A DNA stretch of 17,315 bases. Source: an uncultured Sutterella sp. (GTDB lineage Bacteria; Pseudomonadota; Gammaproteobacteria; Burkholderiales; Burkholderiaceae_F). Position numbers and translations under genes: made by a program. Below are positions 1 to 5,640 of the stretch, one piece after another; the stretch's first letter is position 1; every line of letters starts with the position of its first letter. Below the pieces are notes generated by a model, which did no database searches, was not told the DNA's origin, and was given only the letters and a program-made list of their open reading frames with translations. The stretch covers positions 1 to 17,315 of the forward strand of contig CAJKCQ010000049.1 of NCBI GenBank assembly GCA_905198475.1. The letters run 5' to 3'.

Positions 1-50
1 CCTCGCTAACCTCGCCCTGAAGGACGGGGCTTGCGCGAGGCCGTTTTTTT
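1..50 (+). terminator. Nested hairpin with T-run, rightward
   Basis: An outer stem CCTCGC (1-6) pairs perfectly with GCGAGG (35-40). An imperfect inner stem around CGCCC/GGACG closes a TGAA loop, and seven T follow at 44-50. This fits an intrinsic terminator for a plus-strand gene left of the window. The motif CCCTGAAGGACGGGGCTTG also resembles, from memory, hairpins at the right end of IS200/IS605-type (TnpB) elements, so it could be an element end. That is unverified because the neighbouring gene lies outside the window. Confidence 0.55.
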
Positions 51-80
51 GGTCAGAGCGCTCCGACTACGACAAACACC

Positions 81-112
81 CGGTGCGGCGGGCGCACCGC
101 GTCTGCTATTGT
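81..112 (+). promoter_or_regulatory. Candidate extended -10 promoter with upstream inverted repeat
   Basis: TG at 104-105, one base, then TATTGT at 107-112 looks like an extended -10 element. No convincing -35 is seen at the expected distance. A perfect 7-bp inverted repeat, CGGTGCG (81-87) and CGCACCG (93-99), covers the -35 region and could be an operator. Initiation 6-8 nt downstream would fall at about 118-120, at the ATG of the leader peptide, which would make it nearly leaderless. This is inference from sequence only. Confidence 0.35.
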
Positions 113-119
113 GAACGGC

Positions 120-209
120 ATGACGACTCAGAACCCCCGCGCCTCGGGCGCCTTCTCCTTTTATTACGCGTATCCGTACGCTTCGCTGCGGGTGCGTCGT
201 TCGTTCTGA
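120..209 (+). CDS. Tyr/Phe-rich attenuation leader peptide, 29 aa
   Basis: This short ORF (ATG 120, TGA 207-209) holds the run FSFYYAYPY, six aromatic codons in nine: Phe at 153 and 159, Tyr at 162, 165, 171 and 177. There is no Trp codon. Such clustering is the hallmark of leader peptides that sense a charged tRNA, as in the pheA, pheST and trp leaders. Its stop codon lies just after the antiterminator strand (185-192), so a ribosome that reaches the stop masks that strand. No clear Shine-Dalgarno precedes the ATG; a GTG at 111 in the same frame is an alternative start. The next gene is a TrpX/TyrX-type binding protein, which supports tyrosine (possibly with phenylalanine) as the signal. The call rests on codon pattern, position and the alternative RNA structures. 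Confidence 0.75.
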   Translation: MTTQNPRASGAFSFYYAYPYASLRVRRSF

Positions 210-259
210 CCGTCAGAACCGAATCCTCGAAGCCCGCAGCTCTGCGGGCTTCTGCGTTT
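136..259 (+). promoter_or_regulatory. Ribosome-mediated transcription attenuator (Tyr/Phe)
   Basis: Three pairings can be drawn. Terminator: 229-238 with 243-252. Antiterminator: GCTGCGGG (185-192) with CCCGCAGC (233-240), 8 bp, which uses up the left arm of the terminator. A shorter 1:2 pairing, CCCGC (136-140) with GCGGG (188-192), could form the pause or protector hairpin. The sequence CTGCGGG occurs twice (186-192 and 242-248), so both copies compete for the same partner. A ribosome stalled on the Tyr codons (162-179) leaves 185-192 free to form the antiterminator; a ribosome at the stop codon (207) covers it and the terminator forms. This is the classical logic. The weak point is the short U-tract after the terminator. 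Confidence 0.75.
229..259 (+). terminator. Attenuator terminator hairpin
   Basis: GAAGCCCGCAG and CTGCGGGCTTC form a perfect palindrome of two 11-nt arms (229-239, 242-252); about 10 bp would pair around a 4-nt loop. It resembles the E. coli trp attenuator stem. The tail after it is only TGCGTTTCT, a poor U-tract, so read-through may be appreciable. The gene starts 100 nt further on. Confidence 0.7.
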
Positions 260-359
260 CTGGAGGCGGCGCCCTTCCATAAACGCCCCGGGAGGCCCGT
301 CGAAGCCGCCGGTCTTCAGCTCAGACCTTCTCCTTCCATCGACGTTACCGGAGCCTCCG

Positions 360-1433
360 ATGACAAAGCACGCTTCCACCACCTCCTCCCAACTCCCGCT
401 CTTCTCGCGCCGCACGTGTCTGCGCGCCGCGGGACTCGCCGCCTCGGCGCTCCTTCTCCCCGCGCTCCTCACGGGCTGCGGCGAAGAGAAGAAGACGGCC
501 GCCGCCCCCGCCGCTGCGGCGGCAACCCCCGACCTCATTCCCGTGGGCGTCGTGCAGTTGGTTGAGCACGAAGCGCTCGACGCGACCGTGCGCGGCTTCA
601 TCGACGCCTTGGCCGAGCGCGGATGGAAGGACGGAGAACGAATCCGCATCGACCGCCAGAACGCCCAGGGCGACCAGGCGACCCTCGCCGCCATCGGCAC
701 GCGCTTCGTCTCCGGCAAGTCCCGGTTGATCTTCGCCTCTTCGACGCCCGCCCTCCAGGCGATGGCGCGCGCCACGAAGACGATTCCGATCGTCGCCACG
801 GCCGTGACGAGCTTCGAGGCCGCGAAGGTTGTCGCCTCCGACAAGGCCCCGGGCGACAACGTCACGGGCGTCTCGAACCTCGGGCCCATCGCCGCGCAGC
901 TCGACCTTCTCATCGCCCTTACGGGGGACGCAACGAAGACAGCCCCCATCGGCGTCGTCTTCAATCCGGCCGAGGTGAACGCCGAATTCCAGGTGGCGCG
1001 CCTGCGTGAGGAAGCCCAGAAGCGCGGCGTGAAGGTCCTCGAGGCCGCCGCCGGCTCGGTGAACGACGTCCCGCAGGCGATCACCTCGATGAAGGGGAAG
1101 GTCTGCGGCCTGTGGCTCCCGACCGACAACGTGCTCGCGTCGGCCGCCGCGACGGTCGCGAAGCTCGCGCGCGACGCGAAGCTCCCGGTGGTCGCGAGCG
1201 ACTCCGCGATGGTGCGGGCGGGGGCTCTCGCCTCCATTTCGGTCGACTACTACGAGCTCGGCCGCATGACCGGCGCCTTGGGCGCCGACATTCTCGAAGG
1301 GAAGCGCACGCCCGCCGCGACGCCGGTCGCCTTCCAGGACGCTCGCCAACCCCTCATCAACCGCAGCGCCGCCGCCGCGATCGGGCTCGCCGTCCCGGAG
1401 GCGGTGGCCGCGAAGAGTAGCTTTATCGACTGA
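360..1433 (+). CDS. ABC transporter substrate-binding lipoprotein, TrpX/TyrX type (ABC_sub_bind family)
   Basis: This is a 357-residue solute-binding protein of the PF04392 family, to which the tryptophan/tyrosine binding proteins of Gram-positive bacteria belong. The family text is clear: VGVVQLVEHEALD near residue 62, then RIDRQNAQGDQ and later GDNVTGVSNL. The N-terminus carries a Tat-like motif, SRRTCLR (R17-R18), a hydrophobic stretch and a lipobox LTGC ending at Cys40, so the mature protein is probably a lipoprotein facing the periplasm. The start is supported by GGAG at 350-353, six bases before the ATG. The Tyr/Phe attenuator just upstream points to tyrosine or another aromatic amino acid as ligand; this is inference. 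No permease or ATPase gene follows, since the next plus-strand gene is fdxA, so the membrane partners must be encoded elsewhere. Confidence 0.88.
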   Translation: MTKHASTTSSQLPLFSRRTCLRAAGLAASALLLPALLTGCGEEKKTAAAPAAAAATPDLIPVGVVQLVEHEALDATVRGFIDALAERGWKDGERIRIDRQNAQGDQATLAAIGTRFVSGKSRLIFASSTPALQAMARATKTIPIVATAVTSFEAAKVVASDKAPGDNVTGVSNLGPIAAQLDLLIALTGDATKTAPIGVVFNPAEVNAEFQVARLREEAQKRGVKVLEAAAGSVNDVPQAITSMKGKVCGLWLPTDNVLASAAATVAKLARDAKLPVVASDSAMVRAGALASISVDYYELGRMTGALGADILEGKRTPAATPVAFQDARQPLINRSAAAAIGLAVPEAVAAKSSFID

Positions 1434-1474
1434 CCGGAGCCGTTTGCGCCCCATCGATTCCTTCCCTCTCAGTC

Positions 1475-1492
1475 GAGAACCATTCTCTTTTT
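1475..1492 (+). terminator. Weak terminator after the binding-protein gene
   Basis: GAGAA (1475-1479) and TTCTC (1483-1487) can form a 5-bp stem with a 3-nt loop, followed by TTTTT. The stem is short and AT-rich, so this is a weak candidate. It is the only terminator-like structure between the lipoprotein gene and fdxA. Confidence 0.35.
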
Positions 1493-1530
1493 CGAGGATG
1501 ATCAAGGCGCTTCCGGGCAGTTTTCTTAAG

Positions 1531-1557
1531 CCAATCAGCAGCAGAAACGAGTAGAAT
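1531..1557 (+). promoter_or_regulatory. Candidate fdxA promoter
   Basis: TAGAAT at 1552-1557 matches five of six bases of the -10 consensus and lies 91 nt before the fdxA ATG. No good TTGACA-like -35 is visible. CCAAT at 1531-1535 is 16 nt upstream; the same CCAAT-N16-TAGAATC arrangement recurs before fpr. Confidence 0.4.
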
Positions 1558-1648
1558 CCGCCCCCTCAGATATTCCAGGCCGGTCCTTCACGTCGGAACA
1601 TCCCGCCGTGGGCGGATGCCGGCCCTTCCCTGTTGGAGAACCCAGAAC

Positions 1649-1972
1649 ATGCCTCATGTTGTCTGCGAAGCCTGCATCGGCTGCAAGCGTACCGACTGCG
1701 TGGACGTCTGCCCGGTGGACTGCTTCCGCGAAGGTCCGAACTTCCTCGTGATCGACCCCGATGAGTGCATCGACTGCGCCGTCTGCATCCCGGAATGCCC
1801 GGAAGCGGCCATCTTCGCCGAAGAGGACGTCCCCGAGGATCAGAAGGAGTTCATCGAGCTCAACGCCGAGCTCGCCCGCGAATGGCCTTCGATCACGCAC
1901 CGCAAGCCCTACGCCGACGACGCCGACCAGTGGCGCGGCGTGAAGAACAAGATCCGCTTCCTCAAGCGCTGA
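1649..1972 (+). CDS. fdxA: 7Fe ferredoxin FdxA ([3Fe-4S][4Fe-4S])
   Basis: The protein has 107 residues, the normal length for the Azotobacter FdI / FdxA family of soluble low-potential electron carriers. The pattern C9-x2-C12-x4-C17-x3-C21-P, then ECIDCAVCIPEC with C40, C43, C46 and C50, is the 7Fe arrangement: C9, C17 and C50 bind the 3Fe-4S cluster, and C21, C40, C43 and C46 the 4Fe-4S cluster. The C-terminal part (LNAELAREWPSIT and onwards) also matches. The ATG at 1649 is chosen because the family begins at this Met-Pro-His and a GGAG lies at 1634-1637; an in-frame ATG at 1616 would add 11 unconserved residues. It stands alone between a promoter candidate and a strong terminator, just ahead of fpr, a likely reductase partner. 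Confidence 0.95.
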   Translation: MPHVVCEACIGCKRTDCVDVCPVDCFREGPNFLVIDPDECIDCAVCIPECPEAAIFAEEDVPEDQKEFIELNAELAREWPSITHRKPYADDADQWRGVKNKIRFLKR

Positions 1973-2003
1973 AGCGTTTCCGCGGCAAGAAGCTGTTGCA
2001 GGA

Positions 2004-2034
2004 AAGGCCCGCCCAATGAGCGGGCCTTCTTTTT
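2004..2034 (+). terminator. Strong intrinsic terminator of fdxA
   Basis: AAGGCCCGC (2004-2012) pairs perfectly with GCGGGCCTT (2020-2028) around a 7-nt loop and is followed by CTTTTTT. It lies 32 nt after the fdxA stop codon and separates fdxA from fpr. Confidence 0.92.
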
Positions 2035-2039
2035 AGAAT
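2034..2039 (+). promoter_or_regulatory. Candidate -10 element for the fpr operon
   Basis: TAGAAT at 2034-2039 directly follows the fdxA terminator T-run and lies 96 nt before the chosen fpr start. It is the same hexamer as in the fdxA promoter candidate. No -35 of good quality is seen, so the call is tentative. Confidence 0.3.
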
Positions 2040-2134
2040 CTCTGCATCTTCATTCTCCCGGCCGAAGGGCTTCGCGCGGCGCGCGCATGTGGCGCCGCCG
2101 CCTCCGCCCGCCGGCCCAGGACGCAAGCCAAGTC

Positions 2135-2884
2135 ATGCAGACCATCAAGCTTCTTTCGCGCCGCCAGGCGGCGCCGACCCTCTGGGTGCTCCAGTTCGAG
2201 CGCCCCGAGGGGTTCGACTTCAAGCCGGGCCAGTTCGCCCGCCTCGGACTCGCCGACCCTCAGGGGGGCGAGCCCGTGATCCGCGGCTACTCGATCGCCT
2301 CCACGCCCGAGGCGCCCGTTCTGGAGTTCTTCATCACCGAAGTACCCGGCGGCCGCCTGTCGTCCCGCATCTGCGCCCTCAACCCGGGCGATGAGGTGCT
2401 CCTTGACGGCGGCGCCGAAGGCGCCTTGACGCCCTCGCGCATCCCGGGCGGCAAGACCCTCTGGCTCCTCGCAACGGGCTCGGGCCTCTCGCCCTTCGCC
2501 TCGATCCTGCGCTCCGCGAGCGTCTGGGAGAGCTGGCGGGACATCGTCCTCGTCGAGAGCGTGCGCCGCATCGAAGAGGCCGCGCTCGCGCGCGGACTCG
2601 TGGCCTCTCTCCCCGAAGGGCGCCGCCCGCAGCTCATCGTCACCACGACCCGCGAGACGGACCCCGCCCGTGCGGGCGACCTCTCGGGCCGCATCCCGGC
2701 CCTCGTGGAGTCGGGCGACCTTGAACGTGCGGCCGACCGTACCATCACGCCCGAAGACGCCCGCGTGATGCTCTGCGGCAACCCCGACTTCATCGCTGCG
2801 ACGCGCGCGGTCCTCAAGACCCGCGGCCTCGTCTCGCCCCGCTTCGGCAAGCCCGGTCAGCTCGTCGTGGAAAATTTCTGGTAA
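2135..2884 (+). CDS. fpr: Ferredoxin/flavodoxin-NADP(+) reductase
   Basis: This FAD enzyme moves electrons between NADP(H) and ferredoxin or flavodoxin in the cytoplasm. The 249 residues match bacterial Fpr: PGQF near residue 31, the FAD motif RGYS at 50-53, FITEVPGGRLSSR, the nicotinamide-side motif LATGSGLSPF at 112-121, MLCGNPDF near 212, and the family ending with an aromatic residue (ENFW). The start at 2135 gives the usual Fpr N-terminus. An in-frame ATG at 2087 would add 16 Arg/Pro-rich residues without family support. AGGA at 2118-2121 is a distant ribosome-binding site. The RnfB-like ferredoxin gene follows after 9 nt, so the two are cotranscribed and may be redox partners, as may FdxA. 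Confidence 0.93.
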   Translation: MQTIKLLSRRQAAPTLWVLQFERPEGFDFKPGQFARLGLADPQGGEPVIRGYSIASTPEAPVLEFFITEVPGGRLSSRICALNPGDEVLLDGGAEGALTPSRIPGGKTLWLLATGSGLSPFASILRSASVWESWRDIVLVESVRRIEEAALARGLVASLPEGRRPQLIVTTTRETDPARAGDLSGRIPALVESGDLERAADRTITPEDARVMLCGNPDFIAATRAVLKTRGLVSPRFGKPGQLVVENFW

Positions 2885-2893
2885 AGGAACCCC

Positions 2894-3505
2894 ATGCTCC
2901 CGCCCCCGCTTCATCCCTCGCCCCAGGCCATCGACGACCTGCTCCCACAGACCGAATGCCGCCAGTGCGGCTTCGACGGGTGCGCCGCCTACGCCGAGGC
3001 GATCGCCTCGGGCGCGGCGCCGATCAACCGCTGCGCTCCGGGCGGGGCGCGCGGCATCCGCCGGCTCGCGGCCCTCACCGGGCTCCCCGAGACGCCGCTC
3101 GACCCGGAGTACGGTCAGGAGATGCCCTTCGCGCGCGCCCGCATCCGTGCGGGCGAGTGCATCGGCTGCGCCTGGTGCTCGCGCGCGTGCCCGACGGACG
3201 CGATCGCCGGAGGGCCGAAGCACCTCCACGCCGTGATCGAGTCGCGCTGCACCGGGTGCTCGCTCTGCGCCCCCGCCTGCCCGATGGACTGCATTGAGTT
3301 CGTCGAGGCCGGCCGCGACTGGACGGACGAGGACGCGCGGCGCGCCAAGCTCCACCACGAAGAAGCCTGGGCGCGGCGCATCCGGCGCGCGGCCGAAGAG
3401 GACGCGCGTCTGGCGCGCCTCCGCGAAACCCCCGCCGACCAGACGGCCGCCAAGAAGCGCTTCATGGCCGACATCCTCGCACAGGCGCGCGCGGCGCGGC
3501 GCTGA
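2894..3505 (+). CDS. RnfB/RsxB-like soluble iron-sulfur protein
   Basis: This 203-residue protein has the RnfB layout without its membrane anchor. The Fe-S domain has C22-x2-C25-x4-C30 and C47 (CRQCGFDGCAAYAEAI), followed by two 4Fe-4S ferredoxin motifs: C89-x2-C92-x2-C95-x3-C99-P and C119-x2-C122-x2-C125-x3-C129-P. The C-terminal 60 residues are charged, Arg/Ala-rich and helical in character. Classical RnfB starts with a hydrophobic helix; here the protein begins MLPPPLHPSPQ and goes straight to the Fe-S domain, so it should be cytosolic. AAAGGA just before the ATG supports the start. It lies between fpr and nth; no other rnf gene is present. The likely role is electron transfer between Fpr and iron-sulfur clients, which is inference. 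Confidence 0.87.
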   Translation: MLPPPLHPSPQAIDDLLPQTECRQCGFDGCAAYAEAIASGAAPINRCAPGGARGIRRLAALTGLPETPLDPEYGQEMPFARARIRAGECIGCAWCSRACPTDAIAGGPKHLHAVIESRCTGCSLCAPACPMDCIEFVEAGRDWTDEDARRAKLHHEEAWARRIRRAAEEDARLARLRETPADQTAAKKRFMADILAQARAARR

Positions 3506-3594
3506 ACGCTCTTCAACCGCCCGAACCGCTTGCGTCATGCATCCCCGGCAGCCCGAGCGAAAACCTCTCCACACCAAGAGACCCACCCCCAAAA

Positions 3595-4323
3595 ATGGCA
3601 TTTCCTGAAAAGGACCGCGTCCCCTTCATGGCGGCGCTCGCCGCCCTCAATCCGGACCCGAAGTCGGAACTCAACTTCACGACGCCCTTCGAACTTCTCG
3701 TCGCCGTGATGCTCTCCGCGCAGGCGACCGACAAGGGCGTGAACCTCGCCACCGCAAAGCTCTTTCCCGTCGCGAACACCCCTCAGGCGATCCTCGCGTT
3801 GGGCCTCGACGGCCTCATCCCCTACGTGCAGACGATCAACCTCTACCGCACGAAGGCCGCGCACGTCATTGAGACCTGCCGCATGCTCGTGGACCAATAC
3901 GGCGGCGAGGTTCCGCAGACGATGAAGGCGCTCACGGCGCTCCCCGGCGTCGGCCGCAAGACCGCCAACGTCGTTCTCAACGTCGCCTTCCACCAGCCGA
4001 CGATCGCGGTGGACACGCACATCTTCCGCGTCTGCAACCGCACGGGATTCGCGCCCGGAAAGACGCCGGCCGAGGTCGAGGAGAAGCTCCTCAAGGTGGT
4101 GCCCGAGGAGTACAAATTGAACGCCCACCATTGGCTGCTGCTCTTCGGTCGCTACGTCTGCAAGGCGCGCAATCCCGACTGCGCGCATTGCCCCGTGTCG
4201 CCCTTGTGCAATGCGCCCGAGAAGGCCGCGGCCCTCGAAGAGGCGGCCGACCTCCGGCCCGGGTCGCCGGCGAACCCGCCGAAGCGCCGCACGAGGAAGC
4301 GCAGGACCGAGGACGCCCAATAG
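3595..4323 (+). CDS. nth: Endonuclease III (DNA glycosylase/AP lyase)
   Basis: Nth removes oxidised pyrimidines and cleaves the resulting abasic site in base excision repair. The 242-residue protein follows E. coli Nth closely: NFTTPFELLVAVMLSAQATD, the helix-hairpin-helix LPGVGRKTAN with catalytic Lys122, VDTHIFRV with catalytic Asp140, and a 4Fe-4S loop C189-x6-C196-x2-C199-x5-C205. After this loop there are about 30 extra residues with a strongly basic end (PPKRRTRKRR near 228-237), absent in E. coli Nth and possibly a DNA-contacting tail. The start at 3595 fits the family N-terminus, with a purine-rich AAGAGA 12 nt upstream. It lies 89 nt after the RnfB-like gene; nth next to rnf genes is a known arrangement in proteobacteria. 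Confidence 0.97.
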   Translation: MAFPEKDRVPFMAALAALNPDPKSELNFTTPFELLVAVMLSAQATDKGVNLATAKLFPVANTPQAILALGLDGLIPYVQTINLYRTKAAHVIETCRMLVDQYGGEVPQTMKALTALPGVGRKTANVVLNVAFHQPTIAVDTHIFRVCNRTGFAPGKTPAEVEEKLLKVVPEEYKLNAHHWLLLFGRYVCKARNPDCAHCPVSPLCNAPEKAAALEEAADLRPGSPANPPKRRTRKRRTEDAQ

Positions 4324-4350
4324 CAGCGCGTCCCGCCGCTCCAAGCTTGA

Positions 4351-4402
4351 AAAAAGCCCGCCGAAAGGAGAGTGAATGCTCCCTTCCCGGCGGGCTTTCT
4401 TT
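4351..4402. terminator. Bidirectional nested-hairpin terminator (copy A)
   Basis: AAAGCCCGCCG (4353-4363) pairs perfectly with CGGCGGGCTTT (4388-4398). Inside, AAGGAG and CTCCCTT form a second stem with one bulge around GTGAATG. On the plus strand a TTTCTTTG tail follows; on the minus strand there is a run of six T. It lies between the converging nth (plus) and iadA (minus) genes and can serve both. A near-copy occurs at 7227-7271. Confidence 0.9.
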
Positions 4403-4451
4403 GTCCAGGGGTGCCTGCCTCCCGAGAGGAGGCGCCCCCGTCGACGATCGG

Positions 4452-5603
4452 TCAGAGCTCGAACGTGCCCTTCACGACCACCTCGCCCTCGCGCATCATC
4501 ACGCGGCCGCGGGCGACCACGTGCGTGAGCTCGAAGTCCTCAGTGAAGAGGCAGGCGTTGGCGCAGGCGCCCGTCTCGACGCGGCCCTGGTCCTTGAGAC
4601 CGAGCGCGTCGCCCACGTTCTTCGTCGTGTAGATGAGCGCGTCTTCGATCGGCATCTGGTAGTCGCGGATGAGGCGGATCGTCTCCTTGAGGTTCCCGTC
4701 GACGCCGCCCACGCCGAGGCCCACCATCTCGCCCTTCTCGTTGAAGCGGGGAACCGACCCGTGGCCGTCGGTGGAGAGCGTGATGTGCGTCGGATTCACG
4801 CCCATGCCGACCGCCTCGATCACGGCCTGCGCGGGGTGGTCGAAGCAGCACGAAGCGCCCGTCGTGATGTCGATCCAACCGCCCTTCTTCGCGAACTCCA
4901 CCGCGGAGTCGAAGACGTGGCGGATGCGGCCGCAGTGGGTCGGGCGGATGTGCTTGATGGGAAAGCCCTTGGCGACGATCTCGTCGTACATGGCGAAGGC
5001 GCCCGGGATGTTGCCCGTATGGATGTGGAGGAACCCGGTCTTGCCGGCGATCATCGCGCCGACGCGCACCTCGGCCAACACGGCGAGCACCTGCTGCGTG
5101 GTCGGGAAGGACGAGCGGTGGTCGCCCAAGGCGATCTTGACGCCGATCACCTCCGGCACGAAGAAGAGGTCGTTCGCGATCGAGTCGGTGAGCGTGGTGG
5201 CCGGGTACTTGTAGTTCGACGTATACATCCAGGCCGAGACGCCTTCGGTCTGCAGTGCCCGGACCTTGGCGAGGAGGTTCGGAATCGAGCGCGTCGTGTA
5301 GTCCGTGCCCGAGACGCCCACGACCGAGGTGGTGCCGCAGCGGATGAGCTCGGAGAGCACGAGTTCGGGCGTGCGGGTCGCGGGACCGCCTTCGCCGCCG
5401 CCGCCCGTCACGTGGATGTGCTGGTCGAAAAAGCCCGGCGTCAGGATGCGTCCCGCGGCGTCGAGCACCTCGAGGTCGGGAATGCCGGCGGGCGCGAGAT
5501 CGGGCGCGACCGCGACGATGCGGTCGTTCACCATCAGCACGTCGTTGCGGCCGAGGTCCTTCGGCGCAAAGACGCGGGCGTTCTTGATGAGGAGAGCGGA
5601 CAT
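4452..5603 (-). CDS. iadA: Isoaspartyl dipeptidase (beta-aspartyl peptidase)
   Basis: IadA hydrolyses beta-aspartyl dipeptides to L-aspartate and a second amino acid; it is a binuclear zinc amidohydrolase. The 383-residue protein has the family length. Metal and active-site residues are visible: QHIH (His62, His64), Glu71 in the GGGGEGG loop, Tyr131, the carbamylated Lys156 in GVKIALGDHRSS, His195 in HIHTG, His223 in RPTHC, and Asp279 in STDGHGS. The C-terminus (VKGTFEL) ends as in E. coli IadA. AAGGAG eight bases before the ATG supports the start. It is the second gene of a dcuC-iadA operon (37-nt gap), and the paired transporter suggests import of beta-aspartyl peptides or exchange of the released aspartate. 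There is no signal peptide; the enzyme should be cytosolic. Confidence 0.95.
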   Translation of the reverse strand: MSALLIKNARVFAPKDLGRNDVLMVNDRIVAVAPDLAPAGIPDLEVLDAAGRILTPGFFDQHIHVTGGGGEGGPATRTPELVLSELIRCGTTSVVGVSGTDYTTRSIPNLLAKVRALQTEGVSAWMYTSNYKYPATTLTDSIANDLFFVPEVIGVKIALGDHRSSFPTTQQVLAVLAEVRVGAMIAGKTGFLHIHTGNIPGAFAMYDEIVAKGFPIKHIRPTHCGRIRHVFDSAVEFAKKGGWIDITTGASCCFDHPAQAVIEAVGMGVNPTHITLSTDGHGSVPRFNEKGEMVGLGVGGVDGNLKETIRLIRDYQMPIEDALIYTTKNVGDALGLKDQGRVETGACANACLFTEDFELTHVVARGRVMMREGEVVVKGTFEL

Positions 5604-5640
5604 GGCTTCAACTCCTTCTTTGTTTTGGGGATCAGGGAAA

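Noticed and set aside
120..259. Reading the leader as a tryptophan attenuator or a T-box
   Set aside because: There are no Trp codons in the leader peptide, and I see no T-box specifier or conserved TGGNACC element.
83..565. Plus-strand ORF of 160 codons over the attenuator and the start of the binding-protein gene
   Set aside because: Arg/Pro-rich translation with no family; it conflicts with the leader peptide and the well-supported gene at 360.
345..1505. Minus-strand ORFs (345-1505 and 164-1237) opposite the binding-protein gene
   Set aside because: Antisense shadows of a gene with signal peptide, lipobox and family motifs on the plus strand.
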